Origin: Nitrosospira sp. NpAV
GTDB taxonomy: Bacteria; Pseudomonadota; Gammaproteobacteria; Burkholderiales; Nitrosomonadaceae
Reading direction: 5' to 3'
DNA length: 64,000 bases
NCBI RefSeq assembly: GCF_000832065.1
Contig: NZ_JXQM01000016.1
Coordinates: 1-64,000, forward strand
Numbering within the stretch: the first letter of the stretch is position 1; each line of letters begins with the position of its first letter. A program made the translations under genes and the position numbers. The notes beneath the pieces were generated by a model. It was not told where the DNA came from. It was given only the letters and a program-made list of their open reading frames with translations, and made no database searches. Below are positions 9,019-17,132 of this stretch, piece after piece.

Positions 9019-9276
9019 CTACGGGGAAAGTAGCTGCCAGAGCGGTTGCCCTACAGCTTTGGCTAGAACGTTTGCATTATCGAGATTAATGGTACTTTTG
9101 GCATTCTCAACATCACTAATGAATGCTTGGGTTAAACCGGTGATTCTCGAAAGAGCTTCTTGCGTGAGACCGGCCTCTTTCCTGGCTTGTTTGAAATTAC
9201 GCGCAAATATGCGGCGCTCGTGCAGGATTAAAGCCTTGTTCTTTTGTTTTTTTATTGGCATGGCATGGCATGGCAT
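9019..9276 (-). CDS. Xre/Cro-C1 family regulator upstream of trb
   Basis: A helix-turn-helix protein of 80-85 residues. The HTH reads FKQARKEAGLTQEALSRITGLTQAFISDVENAKSTINLDNANVLAKAVG. It lies immediately upstream of trbB on the same strand, the place where RP4 carries the trb regulator trbA, so control of transfer genes is a reasonable inference; sequence homology to TrbA is not claimed. The start is ambiguous: in-frame ATGs at 9276 and 9261 sit at the two ends of a run of four GGCAT pentamers. No strong ribosome site is seen. Confidence 0.75.
   Translation of the reverse strand: MPCHAMPIKKQKNKALILHERRIFARNFKQARKEAGLTQEALSRITGLTQAFISDVENAKSTINLDNANVLAKAVGQPLWQLLSP
9257..9276. repeat. Pentanucleotide tandem repeat (GGCAT)4 at a start codon
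   Basis: Four perfect GGCAT units on the + strand (CATGC/ATGCC on the coding strand) cover the translation start of the Xre gene. Each unit supplies an ATG, and successive ATGs lie in different frames; only the first and last are in the Xre frame. Confidence 0.9.
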
Positions 9277-9325
9277 GGTGATGTGATTAAAGCATGCGTC
9301 GGAGAATAACATATTCGTATTTCAG

Positions 9326-9749
9326 GCCGGACGTATCCCCGACTAATCGTGTATAGGAATTGATGCGGCGTGCTTGTGCCGGCTCAAGGTAAAGGCATCA
9401 AACTTTATTGGGCATATATACCTATATAGGTATATATATAAATAGGTATATACATATATGTTTATCTGTTTGAACAGCTCGCGATTTTGTGATCGATAGC
9501 CAATAAAGTTTTATTTAAGTTGTAGTAACACTTACCGACAATGTTACAGATTAGGAAAGGATGTTGTCACCCTTTTTGCTGCCGGACGTATCTCTAAGAA
9601 TTGATGTGGCATTCTCGTATATCAGGGAAAAGGTATCAAACGCACTGGTCGTAATTGCTAGGTATATGTGTAGGTAAATATATATATAGGTATATACAGA
9701 TATATATATCTGTTTCAACAGATCATTTACTTGTGGTCAATAGCGCATA
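9326..9749. repeat. Diverged direct repeat and AT-rich motifs upstream of parA
   Basis: Unit A (about 9326-9505) and unit B (about 9581-9749) align throughout. Both begin GCCGGACGTATC and contain GAATTGATG (unit A) or AGAATTGATG (unit B), an AAAGGxATCAAAC segment, a TAGGTATAT-rich block, CTGTTTxAACAG and a final TGTGxTCxATAGC. The AT blocks carry inverted TATATACC/GGTATATA elements. Position just upstream of parA suggests a centromere, an operator for partition proteins or a replication origin. No protein-coding frame is supported between 9313 and 9847. Confidence 0.75.
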
Positions 9750-9847
9750 GATTATGTGCTACCATTTATTTGAACCGTTGATATGTATATATATACTTAC
9801 TGCGTACACCGCTCTAGTTGCTGAATCGTATATTTATAGGAGTACTC

Positions 9848-10474
9848 ATGATTTTCGCATGCGTGAATACCAAAGGCGGTGTCGGCAAGACCACAACCGC
9901 CGTGCATCTGGCAGTGATGCTTGCTCGCAAGGGCAAAACACTTTTGATCGACGGCGACCCGCAAGCCTCGGCTGCAAGCTGGGCTGCGTGGCGTCGTGAA
10001 ACGCAATATGAACCCTCGCCGACCACGACCTGTCTTGCAGGAAAGGCGATCCTGACGGAGGGCAAGCAGTTGGCCGGTGGCTTCGAACACGTTGTCGTCG
10101 ATGCTGGTGGCCGTGATTCGGTCGGATTGCGCTCTGCGCTGTTATTGGCTCAGCGTGCCGTAATTCCAATTGGCGCATCCAATCTGGACGCTGCAGCCCT
10201 TACCGACTTGCTCGAAGTCGTCGAACTAGCTCGAGACTACAACCCGGAATTGGACGTGCGGGTGTTACTGGCCCGTGTGGATCCTCGCACTAAGGACGCT
10301 GCCGAAATGCTGGAATTTTTGGCTGAGCAAAAGTTAACTGTTTTGCCTACAAAAGTCTGCGAGAGAGTGGCTTTCCGGCGCGCGATAGGCGAAGGTGCAA
10401 GCGTTCAAGAGCTGGGCCGCGATCAAGCCGCCATCGCCGAGATGGAAGCCTTCTTTAAGGAAATGATGGCATGA
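9848..10474 (+). CDS. parA: ParA-family partition ATPase
   Basis: 208 residues from the ATG at 9848, preceded by TAGGAG; an upstream start adds ten unlike residues. The deviant Walker A motif KGGVGKTT is at about residues 9-16, the Walker A' segment LLIDGDPQ at about 38-45 and VVVDAGGRDS follows. The protein has no N-terminal HTH, so it is a small type Ib ParA (IncC/ParF size class). It should segregate the plasmid by forming an ATP-dependent gradient on the nucleoid. Its stop overlaps the next gene's start (ATGA), as expected for a parA-partner operon. Confidence 0.93.
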   Translation: MIFACVNTKGGVGKTTTAVHLAVMLARKGKTLLIDGDPQASAASWAAWRRETQYEPSPTTTCLAGKAILTEGKQLAGGFEHVVVDAGGRDSVGLRSALLLAQRAVIPIGASNLDAAALTDLLEVVELARDYNPELDVRVLLARVDPRTKDAAEMLEFLAEQKLTVLPTKVCERVAFRRAIGEGASVQELGRDQAAIAEMEAFFKEMMA

Positions 10475-10794
10475 GCATGAAAGGTAAGCCAAACACGGCA
10501 CAATTCAAGCTATCCAAAGACCCAGCCGCATTTCTTGAGGGAGGGGAGGCCGACAAGACTGAAAAACCGCTAACTGCATCAGCGGCCCTGACTTCACCAT
10601 CCACTAATATCTTACCAGTGATCGAGGAAGTATCGCGCCGTGGCCGCGGCCGGGTACAAAAAATCTTCAATTTCTCTGAAGATTTGGCGGATCGGTTGCG
10701 TGACGAGGCCATAAGCCGCAGCAGGGAAACTGGTACTCGCGTCACCGAGAAAGACATCGTAGTAGAGGCGCTGGAAGCTCATCTCAAACGATAG
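10471..10794 (+). CDS. Small ParB-type partner, probable ribbon-helix-helix DNA-binding protein
   Basis: 107 residues. The N-terminal half is low-complexity and probably disordered. The C-terminal half (about 58-107, RGRVQKIFNFSEDLADRLRDEAISRSRETG...VVEALEAHL) has the strand-helix-helix pattern of ribbon-helix-helix partition proteins such as ParG-like or StbB-like partners. It is coupled to parA by ATGA. Such proteins bind centromere repeats and repress their own operon; the TAGGTATAT-type repeats on both sides of the operon are candidate sites. Confidence 0.7.
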   Translation: MSMKGKPNTAQFKLSKDPAAFLEGGEADKTEKPLTASAALTSPSTNILPVIEEVSRRGRGRVQKIFNFSEDLADRLRDEAISRSRETGTRVTEKDIVVEALEAHLKR

Positions 10795-10860
10795 GTATAT
10801 ATATAAATATATACCTAACTATTTATCTATATATATAACGATATCCGATATCATCTCTTA
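10791..10860. repeat. AT-rich palindromic block after the par operon
   Basis: Contains AGGTATATATAT and ATATATACCT as near-perfect inverted arms (about 10793-10816), then further TATATA runs and CGATATCCGATATC. The same TAGGTATATA motif occurs in the two blocks upstream of parA, so the par genes are bracketed by this element. Probable partition site or operator. Confidence 0.55.
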
Positions 10861-10951
10861 TATATCCTGATTTGATGACGACATAAGGTAGCGACACACG
10901 CTACTAATTCTGATATTGTTGCGATTGGGTACAGAATAAGGTATAAAAGCG

Positions 10952-11272
10952 ATGCTAACAACGACTGCTAAAGTGGTCGAACCGAAAGTTTTGAAGGAAC
11001 TCGTCGCCGCAGGGTCGGTTACATCCGCCCATGTGGAATCCGGTGATAAAGGGCTCGTGATCGTCGTGCGCGCCGGAATGAATGAGCGAGTGCTGGGTGC
11101 TGCCCGTGGTGGCCTTCGGTACTTCCAGAGCCTTGATGGCGCTGCAAGCGTCTTGCAGGGCTACGGAATCATGCGATTCCATGTAGATATAGCCCATTGG
11201 GTGCCCAAGACGATGGTGAGAGGCTACAAGAGCGCACCGGCAGCAACGGCGGATTCGGATGTATTAACGTAA
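10952..11272 (+). CDS. Partition-associated small protein (ParC-like)
   Basis: 106 residues with no signal peptide or membrane segment. The central part, KELVAAGSVTSAHVESGDKGLVIVVRAG...ERVLGAARGGLRYFQSLDGAASVLQGYGIMRFHVD, resembles small proteins annotated as partition-associated ParC-family on betaproteobacterial plasmids, which usually lie near parA and repA as here. No catalytic motif is visible. Regulation of partition or replication is inferred from context. Confidence 0.55.
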   Translation: MLTTTAKVVEPKVLKELVAAGSVTSAHVESGDKGLVIVVRAGMNERVLGAARGGLRYFQSLDGAASVLQGYGIMRFHVDIAHWVPKTMVRGYKSAPAATADSDVLT

Positions 11273-11324
11273 AGAAGGAGAAAGCTGGCCAGAAAGCGAG
11301 AAATAACGGACGATCAGAAACGAC

Positions 11325-11418
11325 AAAGCCCGCTTTGGCGGGCGGGCTTTGAAGAGAAACCGGGCAGGGTGCCCAGATAAGTACAAAATACAAGGTTCGC
11401 TTTGGCGGCTGAACTTTG
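11325..11418 (+). terminator. Two tandem hairpins after the partition genes
   Basis: A perfect 9-bp stem AAAGCCCGC (11325-11333) / GCGGGCTTT (11342-11350) ends in a short T run. About 65 bp on, CAAGGTTC (11391-11398) / GAACTTTG (11411-11418) forms a similar hairpin sharing the core CGCTTTGGCGG. The first is a plausible terminator; the second may be its diverged copy or part of repA control. Confidence 0.6.
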
Positions 11419-11520
11419 TAACGAATACAATAAAGCAACTATCTGCTTTTATTGTACTTGTCTTAAACCCTGCACGCAAGTGTATTCGCACGTCCCTACG
11501 GGACGAGCGTTGAGGGGACT

Positions 11521-12744
11521 ATGGCAGGTACAGGTTCGATACAGGCAAGAGACGACAAACAAGCAGACCGCTTTTTCCAGTTCGGCACCGCGCTCAATCG
11601 CGTGCTGACAGAAGCGCCATACCTGTCGCGCTGCTCTGACGACAAGACAGCCACACGCATCCGGCCGCGCGAATACGCCATTCGCTACCCCTACATGCAG
11701 GTCAATAGGCCCGGTTTCGTGAGCTGGCTGATCTTCGACCTTGACCACAACAAAGCGATGATTTGGGAAGAAGCAGGTCTTCCCGCTCCTAACCTGATCG
11801 TGCGCAATCGCACCTCGGGCCATAGCCACCTCTATTACGCCATTTCCCCGATCTGCACGACTGAGAACGCCCGCAGCAAGCCCATCATATACATGAAGGC
11901 CATCTATGAGGCTGTCGCTGCCCGGCTCGATGCGGACACCGACTTCCACAGCGGCCCGGTGGCCAAGACGCCCGGCCATCCTTGGTGGCTCACGCATGAG
12001 CTGCACAGTCACGTCTATGAGCTTGGCAAGCTGGCTGACTACGTGGATCTAGCAGTGACCTGCCCTTGGGGCAGGGGACCACAGCTCAACGAAGTGAGCC
12101 ATTCCCGGCACTGCATCCTATTCGAGCGCCTGCGGTACTACGCCTATTCCATCGTACATCGGGAACGCAAGCTCGGCTCGTTCTCGAACTTCACGCGCCA
12201 GCTGGAAGCTTACGCCCACAACAGCAACAGCTTTCACAAGCTCGGCTTCCTGGAAAATCTCGCCCAGTCGTCGATCAAGGCCACCGTGAAGTCTGTTGCC
12301 CGATGGACATGGGATCGTTACACCGGCTGCGGCCGATGCCACCGTGGGGTGATGCAGCTCGACAAGGACTTGCCGCTAGTGGAACGGCAGCGCCTTGCGG
12401 CGGCCCGCACGCATGACGTGCGCCACAAAGTCACTGAGTCCAAGGTGCGCGACGCTTGCCACCTCCTGCAGCAGAAGAGCGAAGCCCTCACGCAAGCCGC
12501 TATCGGCCGCGTGGCGGGCCTTACAAGGCAGACAGTGGCCGCCTACAAGTATGTGCTCGACGAAGTATTCAAGCCAGTTGCCGTCGCAATTCTTGGGGAG
12601 TCTTCGACCAAGGTTGTCGATGTTAAATACGGTGTACATCAGGTAACTGCGTCGCTGCGGAAGGTGGGTGATGAGGGGGCGACTTCGCTGTGCTTGGACT
12701 TATTACCTGGCGGGTTGAGGATATTGCGTGTGCTTGATGGGTGA
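11521..12744 (+). CDS. repA: Plasmid replication initiator, Replicase/PriCT type
   Basis: 407 residues. The N-terminal replicase domain contains WLIFDLDHNKAMIWEEAGLPAPNLIVRNRTSGHSHLYYAI, with an Asp-rich DLDH segment typical of archaeo-eukaryotic-primase-like plasmid replicases (ColE2-type and relatives). A PriCT-like region follows around GLFENLAQ-type helices (residues 220-300), and a C-terminal part with TQAAIGRVAGLTRQTVAAYK looks like an HTH. The upstream leader contains hairpins that could control copy number. It probably primes replication at a nearby origin. The start ATG follows GTTGAGGGGAC, a weak ribosome site. Confidence 0.82.
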   Translation: MAGTGSIQARDDKQADRFFQFGTALNRVLTEAPYLSRCSDDKTATRIRPREYAIRYPYMQVNRPGFVSWLIFDLDHNKAMIWEEAGLPAPNLIVRNRTSGHSHLYYAISPICTTENARSKPIIYMKAIYEAVAARLDADTDFHSGPVAKTPGHPWWLTHELHSHVYELGKLADYVDLAVTCPWGRGPQLNEVSHSRHCILFERLRYYAYSIVHRERKLGSFSNFTRQLEAYAHNSNSFHKLGFLENLAQSSIKATVKSVARWTWDRYTGCGRCHRGVMQLDKDLPLVERQRLAAARTHDVRHKVTESKVRDACHLLQQKSEALTQAAIGRVAGLTRQTVAAYKYVLDEVFKPVAVAILGESSTKVVDVKYGVHQVTASLRKVGDEGATSLCLDLLPGGLRILRVLDG

Positions 12745-12772
12745 GCGCTCGGTTTTGGGTCTGAGTAGCCCA

Positions 12773-12787
12773 GCGTTTTTAAAACGC
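12773..12787 (+). terminator. Palindrome after repA
   Basis: GCGTTTT-T-AAAACGC is a perfect 7-bp inverted repeat containing a T run, 29 bp after the repA stop. It could end repA transcription or belong to the origin. The surrounding 12745-12865 also holds the duplicated octamer GAGTAGCC. Confidence 0.5.
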
Positions 12788-12865
12788 GAGTAGCCGGGAG
12801 CGGAGCGCCCAATGGGTGTTTATTGCGCTGAAAAGTGTCAGTTTGTTACGTTTGGAGGATGAACA

Positions 12866-13216
12866 ATGATTCGAAAATCTTTTGACAATGAAATGCTCGC
12901 TAGGGTTCGAGCGATGCCGCTATTACAAGTACTTGATAAGCTGCGTGATGATGGAAAGCTGTTTTATCGTCGTGACCTAGATTTTGTGCCAGAAAAGGAT
13001 CGGAAGACGGTGCGTCTGTTTTTGTCATCTTCCTTGGGTTTCGCTTGGGAAGTTCTGGTCACGGATCTCAAGTGGTATGACGTGCGGGCAGCGAAGGGTG
13101 GTGGGGGTGGAATTGACCTCGTAATGCATTTGCTAGGCATCGATTTTGTAGCGGCTGTTAAGCTGCTTTCGGCGAGTGAAAGTGTGGCTGGCCAGCGTCG
13201 GCACATTTGCCCCTAG
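12866..13216 (+). CDS. Short primase-like (CHC2/DUF3991-like) protein
   Basis: 116 residues with a good ribosome site (GGAGG) before the ATG. The segment LKWYDVRAAKGGGGGIDLVMHLLGIDFVAAVKLL resembles the end of the CHC2-like domain that precedes Toprim in plasmid primases and DUF3991 proteins, which read GKGGGxxIDLVMHL. There is no zinc-binding Cys/His set and no Toprim domain, so it is either a stand-alone accessory protein or a truncated primase. The 127 bp after it (to 13343) is AT-rich and shows nothing recognisable. Confidence 0.55.
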   Translation: MIRKSFDNEMLARVRAMPLLQVLDKLRDDGKLFYRRDLDFVPEKDRKTVRLFLSSSLGFAWEVLVTDLKWYDVRAAKGGGGGIDLVMHLLGIDFVAAVKLLSASESVAGQRRHICP

Positions 13217-13343
13217 TAAGGTTTTAGATTGTATTAATAACATTAATAACAGATAGTTAAAGATTTTGCTGATTTGGTCGTACACCTTTTTTAAAAGCTG
13301 TTTTTATAAACTTTGGATTCCGTTTTGCAATTCCGCTCACATA

Positions 13344-13930
13344 CTGTCAGCGGGTCGGGCTCTATGTGCTGCGCACCCGGGGCCTGTAGTCCCGGCTATC
13401 CGGTAACGATCCCTTTTGTAAATTCCTAATTAGCGGCTTCGTCAATTCAGACCAGGCCGATCCGGAGGATGTTTTCGCATAAGAGAAAACTGATCAATGA
13501 TCAGCTCCGCCCCCCAAGCAAGACGGATATTCACGAGCGTGAATATCCGTCTTGCTTGCTTATCGCTGTCACAAGCCACGCCAGCCGCTGGTGCGGTACG
13601 CTTTGCCTGTCATGCCTTGTGATCCGCAAGTTCTTGCGGCCGCAACGCGCTTGAACCCTAACCGCTAACGGCACAAGCCGACGTTAACCCCGCACGAATC
13701 CCCCACAAAGCGCCTCCCAATCCTCTGCGAGGGGGGGCTTGTGGGGGGATAAACGTTTCATGCGGGGCCGGATCATCGGCTTTGCATTTGCCTACTTTCC
13801 AACCCCACCCATTCCCAACCCTTGCCCGTGAGGGCAAGGGCTATCCCCACTCCCGTCGCCCCAGGGCGAGGCGAAGAGGTTCGAGCGAAAGGATGTTTTT
13901 CTTAACCCTAAATCGCGAGGAATCCAGATC
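13344..13930 (+). repeat. Structured leader repeat, copy 1 (before ardC)
   Basis: 587 bp with no supported gene, matching copy 2 (16005-16631) almost end to end and copy 3 (19151-19571) over most of its 3' part. Successive hairpins: GTTTTC/GAAAAC (13471-13490); a perfect 42-nt palindrome (13516-13557); CCGCAAG-TT-CTTGCGG (about 13624-13639); a long CCCCCACAA...TTGTGGGGG stem (about 13700-13747); CCCTTGCCC-GTGA-GGGCAAGGG (13819-13840); and TCGCCC-CA-GGGCGA (about 13856-13869). It ends in GCGAGGA, the ribosome site of ardC. Proposed role: folded single-strand promoter or leader RNA. Confidence 0.85.
13516..13557. repeat. Perfect 42-nt hairpin palindrome
   Basis: Left arm AAGCAAGACGGATATTCAC (13516-13534), loop GAGC, right arm 13539-13557 is its exact reverse complement; the flanking C/G pair extends the stem to 20 bp. 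Copy 2 carries an imperfect version with compensating changes (GATATTCGC / GCGAATATC), suggesting the structure rather than the sequence is kept. Confidence 0.95.
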
Positions 13931-14827
13931 ATGAAAACCCCCACCAATTTGAAGAAAGATATGTACGTACAAATCACGGATGCAATTATTGCCATGCTGG
14001 AAAGTGGAAAGACAAGCCGCCTAACTTGGGCAAGAACCGGCAACAACTTGCCCTGCAACCACAAGACCGGTGCAGCCTATCAAGGCGTGAATGTGCTGTT
14101 ATTGTGGGCAGCGGCTATGACTCACGGCTACTCATCCGATCGCTGGCTGACCTACAAACAAGCCGCGGACATGGGCGGCCGGATTCGTAAAGGCGAAAAG
14201 AGCGTGACATGCGTTTTTTTCAAGACGATTGAACGCGAATTGACGGGTGATGGCGACAGCGCCAAAGAGAGCGAATCGGTGCGGGTGATGAGTTCTTTCT
14301 GGCTGTTCAATCTTGATCAGATAGACGGTATTGATAAGCCGCAAACCGCCGCGCAGCGCAGCGAGTTCCAGCAGATCGATGCAGCCGAAGCCGTTTTAAT
14401 TCATTCTCGCGCAGTGATCTGCGAAGAAGGCGAAAAGGCGTTTTACCGTCCGTCAACCGATGAAATTTATCTGCCGCAGCGCGCCCGATTCGCATCGATG
14501 ATCGAATTCTACAGTGTGGCCCAGCATGAGCTGACGCACTGGACGGGAGCCAAGCATCGTTTAGCGCGTGACTTTGCCGATCGCTTCGGTACCGAAGCCT
14601 ATGCTTTCGAGGAATTGATTGCTGAGCTGGGCAGCGCTTTCCTGAATGCGGAACTGGGTTTTTCCGCGACGACAATTCCGAACCATGCCGGCTATATCGA
14701 CTCATGGCTGAAGGTGCTAAAGAACGACAAGCGCGCCATTTTCACGGCGGCCAGCCAGGCCAGTAAGGCACATCGCTACATCGTGGACTTGGTAGAAGGC
14801 AACCAAAACAAACAACACGCCGCCTGA
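13931..14827 (+). CDS. ardC: ArdC-type antirestriction protein
   Basis: 298 residues. The N-terminal ArdC domain (about 5-130; ssDNA-binding, with LTWARTGNNLPCNHKTGAAYQGVNVLLLW and RWLTYKQAADMGGRIRKGEKS) is joined to a zincin-like metallopeptidase domain with QHELTHWTG (HExxH at 199-203) and the downstream EELIAELG (227-234). In pSA-type ArdC the N-domain binds single-stranded DNA and the protein protects incoming plasmid DNA from type I restriction. The gene sits behind a hairpin-rich leader shared with the radC-like and plasmid-related genes. GCGAGGA lies just before the ATG. Confidence 0.93.
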   Translation: MKTPTNLKKDMYVQITDAIIAMLESGKTSRLTWARTGNNLPCNHKTGAAYQGVNVLLLWAAAMTHGYSSDRWLTYKQAADMGGRIRKGEKSVTCVFFKTIERELTGDGDSAKESESVRVMSSFWLFNLDQIDGIDKPQTAAQRSEFQQIDAAEAVLIHSRAVICEEGEKAFYRPSTDEIYLPQRARFASMIEFYSVAQHELTHWTGAKHRLARDFADRFGTEAYAFEELIAELGSAFLNAELGFSATTIPNHAGYIDSWLKVLKNDKRAIFTAASQASKAHRYIVDLVEGNQNKQHAA

Positions 14828-14860
14828 GCCGGCGAAGCGATCTACAACAAGGAAAATATT

Positions 14861-14920
14861 AGCGGCCTGGTCTGAACTGACGAGGCCGCTTTCGCGGCGT
14901 GTTTTCGCATACGCGAAAAC
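14861..14920. repeat. Inverted copy of a leader segment and hairpin after ardC
   Basis: 14864-14890 is the reverse complement of 13432-13458 in leader 1 with only two mismatches, so ardC is bracketed by inverted copies. It also folds on itself (AGCGGCCT 14861-14868 / AGGCCGCT 14883-14890). GTTTTCGC-ATAC-GCGAAAAC (14901-14920) is a perfect stem related to the hairpins in the three leaders. It may terminate ardC. The sequence from 14921 to 15185 holds nothing I recognise. Confidence 0.8.
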
Positions 14921-15185
14921 ATATTAGAGGTGAAGACACGATTCGCGCTTTAAAGCACGCTCGGGCCCGTATTCGGAGGGATTAGCCGCAGTTAGCCTGA
15001 TTTTACCTGTTCGAGGAGTTGGGTAAAAATAACCAATTTTACATTTTTGGCGGGGCAGGCAATATCAGCCAAGCAGTCATGTCACCAGCCGCCATTTTGA
15101 TCACAGCAACGTCAGTTTTCGGAAGTAACGCGCGACCTTCATTGTCCCCTGACACGTTCTAGCCGGGCACCGCCGCCCTTAATAC

Positions 15186-15241
15186 TTGACAAACGCAAAT
15201 TATTTGATAAAATAGCATAACGTAAAAAGTAATTACGTTAT
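15186..15241 (+). promoter_or_regulatory. kfrA promoter and operator palindrome
   Basis: TTGACA (15186-15191) and TAAAAT (15208-15213) are 16 bp apart, a near-consensus sigma-70 promoter. Directly after the -10 is the inverted repeat ATAACGTAA (15217-15225) / TTACGTTAT (15233-15241) with a 7-bp spacer. Its position over the start of transcription fits an operator; KfrA of IncP plasmids is known to repress its own gene. Confidence 0.8.
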
Positions 15242-15260
15242 TAAATATGAAGGAGCCACC

Positions 15261-15941
15261 ATGGGACGTAAAGCACTCCACACGCAAGATCAGGTTTTTG
15301 AAGCCGCTGACCGGCTGGCGGTAAGCGGCCGGGAAGTCACGCCGACCACCTTGCGCGATGCGCTGGGCGGGGGCAGCCTGACCACTATTTACCGCCATCT
15401 TGAAGCTTGGGAAGCCACCCGCAAGGCGGTGCCGGTCCCAGTCAGCATTCCCATGCCGGATGCCGTAAGACTGGCCTTTGAGCAGGCCTGGCAAGCGGCG
15501 GCCACCGAGGCCGGCAAAGAAATCGCGGCCATCCGCGAAAAAGCGGATAGCGAAATCAAGGCCACGCACCGGCGCCTGGAAGAAGCGGTGGCGGCGATCG
15601 GTCAACTCGAAAGTGAGCAGCTGGCCGACGCCGACCGGCTGGAGGGACTGGAAACCACGCTGCTCAAGGAACGTGAAATCGCGCGTCAGACCGTGATTGA
15701 TGCCGCCGCCCGGGAAGCCGGGCTTGCGGCCACGGTGGCCGAGCTCAAACATCACAGCGGCGAGGTGGTCAATAAGCTGACGCTCAGCAAACAAGCCATC
15801 GAGGCCGAGTTGTCCGAGATACGCAAGGACGTGCGGGGGTTGACTGAAAAGCTGGGCAAGGCCACCGGAGCCGCCGACGCGTTGCGTAGCCAGGTTGCCG
15901 AGCAGCAAGCGACGATCCGCGACTTATCCGGGCGGCGATAG
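15261..15941 (+). CDS. kfrA: KfrA-like plasmid DNA-binding coiled-coil protein
   Basis: 226 residues. The N-terminal KfrA DNA-binding domain (about 1-60: VFEAADRLAVSGREVTPTTLRDALGGGSLTTIYRHLEAW) is followed by a long alanine/glutamate-rich coiled coil (about 75-220). KfrA of IncP plasmids is an autorepressor that helps stable inheritance by forming fibre-like complexes with partition proteins. The ATG is preceded by AAGGAG and by its own promoter with an operator. The large antisense open frame over it is a shadow caused by alanine-rich codons. Confidence 0.88.
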   Translation: MGRKALHTQDQVFEAADRLAVSGREVTPTTLRDALGGGSLTTIYRHLEAWEATRKAVPVPVSIPMPDAVRLAFEQAWQAAATEAGKEIAAIREKADSEIKATHRRLEEAVAAIGQLESEQLADADRLEGLETTLLKEREIARQTVIDAAAREAGLAATVAELKHHSGEVVNKLTLSKQAIEAELSEIRKDVRGLTEKLGKATGAADALRSQVAEQQATIRDLSGRR

Positions 15942-16004
15942 CCTGGCGGCGGGTGAAAAGGCTAATGCCTGAAAGGGTCCTTTCATTGCCAGCCCGCCCG
16001 CCTC

Positions 16005-16631
16005 CTGTCAGCGGGCCGGGATCAGGCGCGCTAGCGCCCCGGGCCTGAAGTCCCGGCCATGCGGTTAGGATCCCTTTTGCAACGACTATTAACAGCCTCG
16101 CCCGTTCCGGGCCACTCTGTTAACTTACCCCAACTAGCGGCCTCGTCAATCAGACCAGGCCGATCCGGAGCATGTTTTCGCAAATGCGAAAACAGATCAA
16201 TGAACAGATCCACCCCCAGGGCAAGATAGATATTCGCGGGTGCGAATATCTTGTTTCTCTCGTTTATCGCTGTCACAGGCCACGCCAGCCGCTGGCGCGG
16301 TCCGCTTTGCCTGTCATGCCCTGTGATCCGCAAGTTCTTGCGGCCGCAACGCACTTGAATCCGAGTCCCTGACGGCACAAGCCGAGGCTCACCCCGCAAG
16401 AATCCCCCCAGCAAGCGCCCCATCCCTTTGTGAGGGGGACTTGTGGGGGGATAAACATTCATGCGGGGCCGGAACATCGGCTTTGCATTTGCCTATTTTC
16501 CAACCCCACCCATTCCCAACCCCTGCCCGTGAGGGCAAGGGCTATCCCCCACTCCCGTCGCCCCAGGGCGAGGCGAAGAGGTTCGAGCGAAAGGATGTTT
16601 TTATTAACCCTGAATCGCGAGGACTCCGGAC
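16005..16631 (+). repeat. Structured leader repeat, copy 2 (before radC-like gene)
   Basis: 627 bp closely matching copy 1, with a 40-bp extra stretch near 16080-16130. Hairpins include GTTTTCGC-AAAT-GCGAAAAC (16174-16193, perfect), the GATATTCGC/GCGAATATC stem (about 16228-16251), CCGCAAG-TT-CTTGCGG (about 16328-16343), a CCCCCC...GGGGGG stem (about 16405-16448), the CCCTGCCC-GTGA-GGGCAAGGG stem (16520-16541) and TCGCCC-CA-GGGCGA. It ends in GCGAGGA before the radC-like ATG. Short open frames in it have no family resemblance. Confidence 0.85.
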
Positions 16632-17132
16632 ATGAATACCGCTACCCCCGACCTTTTTACGCTTGGCGACAATGTGGCGCCCTACGCATTGAACAACGAT
16701 TACGACGTTATCGCGCATGCGCTCGCGATTATTGAGGGCAAGCTACGCAAGCCCGGCGAGGGATTGAATTCGCCAACGCTGGTAAAGAACCTGTTTACTT
16801 TGCGGCTTGCTCAAAAAGAGCATGAGGTTTTCGAGGTGGTGTTTCTCGACACGCAAAACCGCATGATAGCGGTTGAGTCGATGTTTACCGGTACCCTGTC
16901 GCAAACCAGCGTATACCCGCGCGAAGTATTGAAGCGGGCCCTCCACCACAACGCGGCCGCACTTATCTTCGCCCACAATCACCCTTCCGGCCTGGCAGAG
17001 CCGAGCCGGGCGGATGAGCTTTTGACCAAAAGCCTTACTGATGTGCTTGGACTGGTGGACATTAGGGTACTCGACCATATTGTGGTCGCCGGAATGCGGA
17101 CGGTATCGTTTGCCGAGACGGGGCGGTTATGA
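16632..17132 (+). CDS. RadC-like JAB-domain protein
   Basis: 166 residues. The JAB/MPN+ metal site is complete: [14 protein letters not shown] (115-128) with an upstream Glu in [16 protein letters not shown]. RadC-family proteins on plasmids and ICEs lack the HhH part, as here. They are regularly found with ardC and parB-like genes; their biochemical role is unproven (not a confirmed DNA-repair enzyme). The gene follows structured leader copy 2 and overlaps the methyltransferase-like gene by ATGA, so both should be made together. Confidence 0.9.
   Translation: MNTATPDLFTLGDNVAPYALNNDYDVIAHALAIIEGKLRKPGEGLNSPTLVKNLFTLRLAQKEHEVFEVVFLDTQNRMIAVESMFTGTLSQTSVYPREVLKRALHHNAAALIFAHNHPSGLAEPSRADELLTKSLTDVLGLVDIRVLDHIVVAGMRTVSFAETGRL

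Noticed and set aside
11449-12012. 187-residue minus-strand frame over repA
   Set aside because: Shadow of repA; no ribosome site or family.
13344-13930. CRISPR array or integron attC sites in the repeated leaders
   Set aside because: The hairpins within one copy are unlike each other and there are no regular spacers; whole leaders are repeated, not short units. No integrase lies beside them.
15159-15908. 249-residue minus-strand open frame over kfrA
   Set aside because: Antisense shadow of the alanine/glutamate-rich coiled-coil codons of kfrA; kfrA has a promoter, ribosome site and a known domain.
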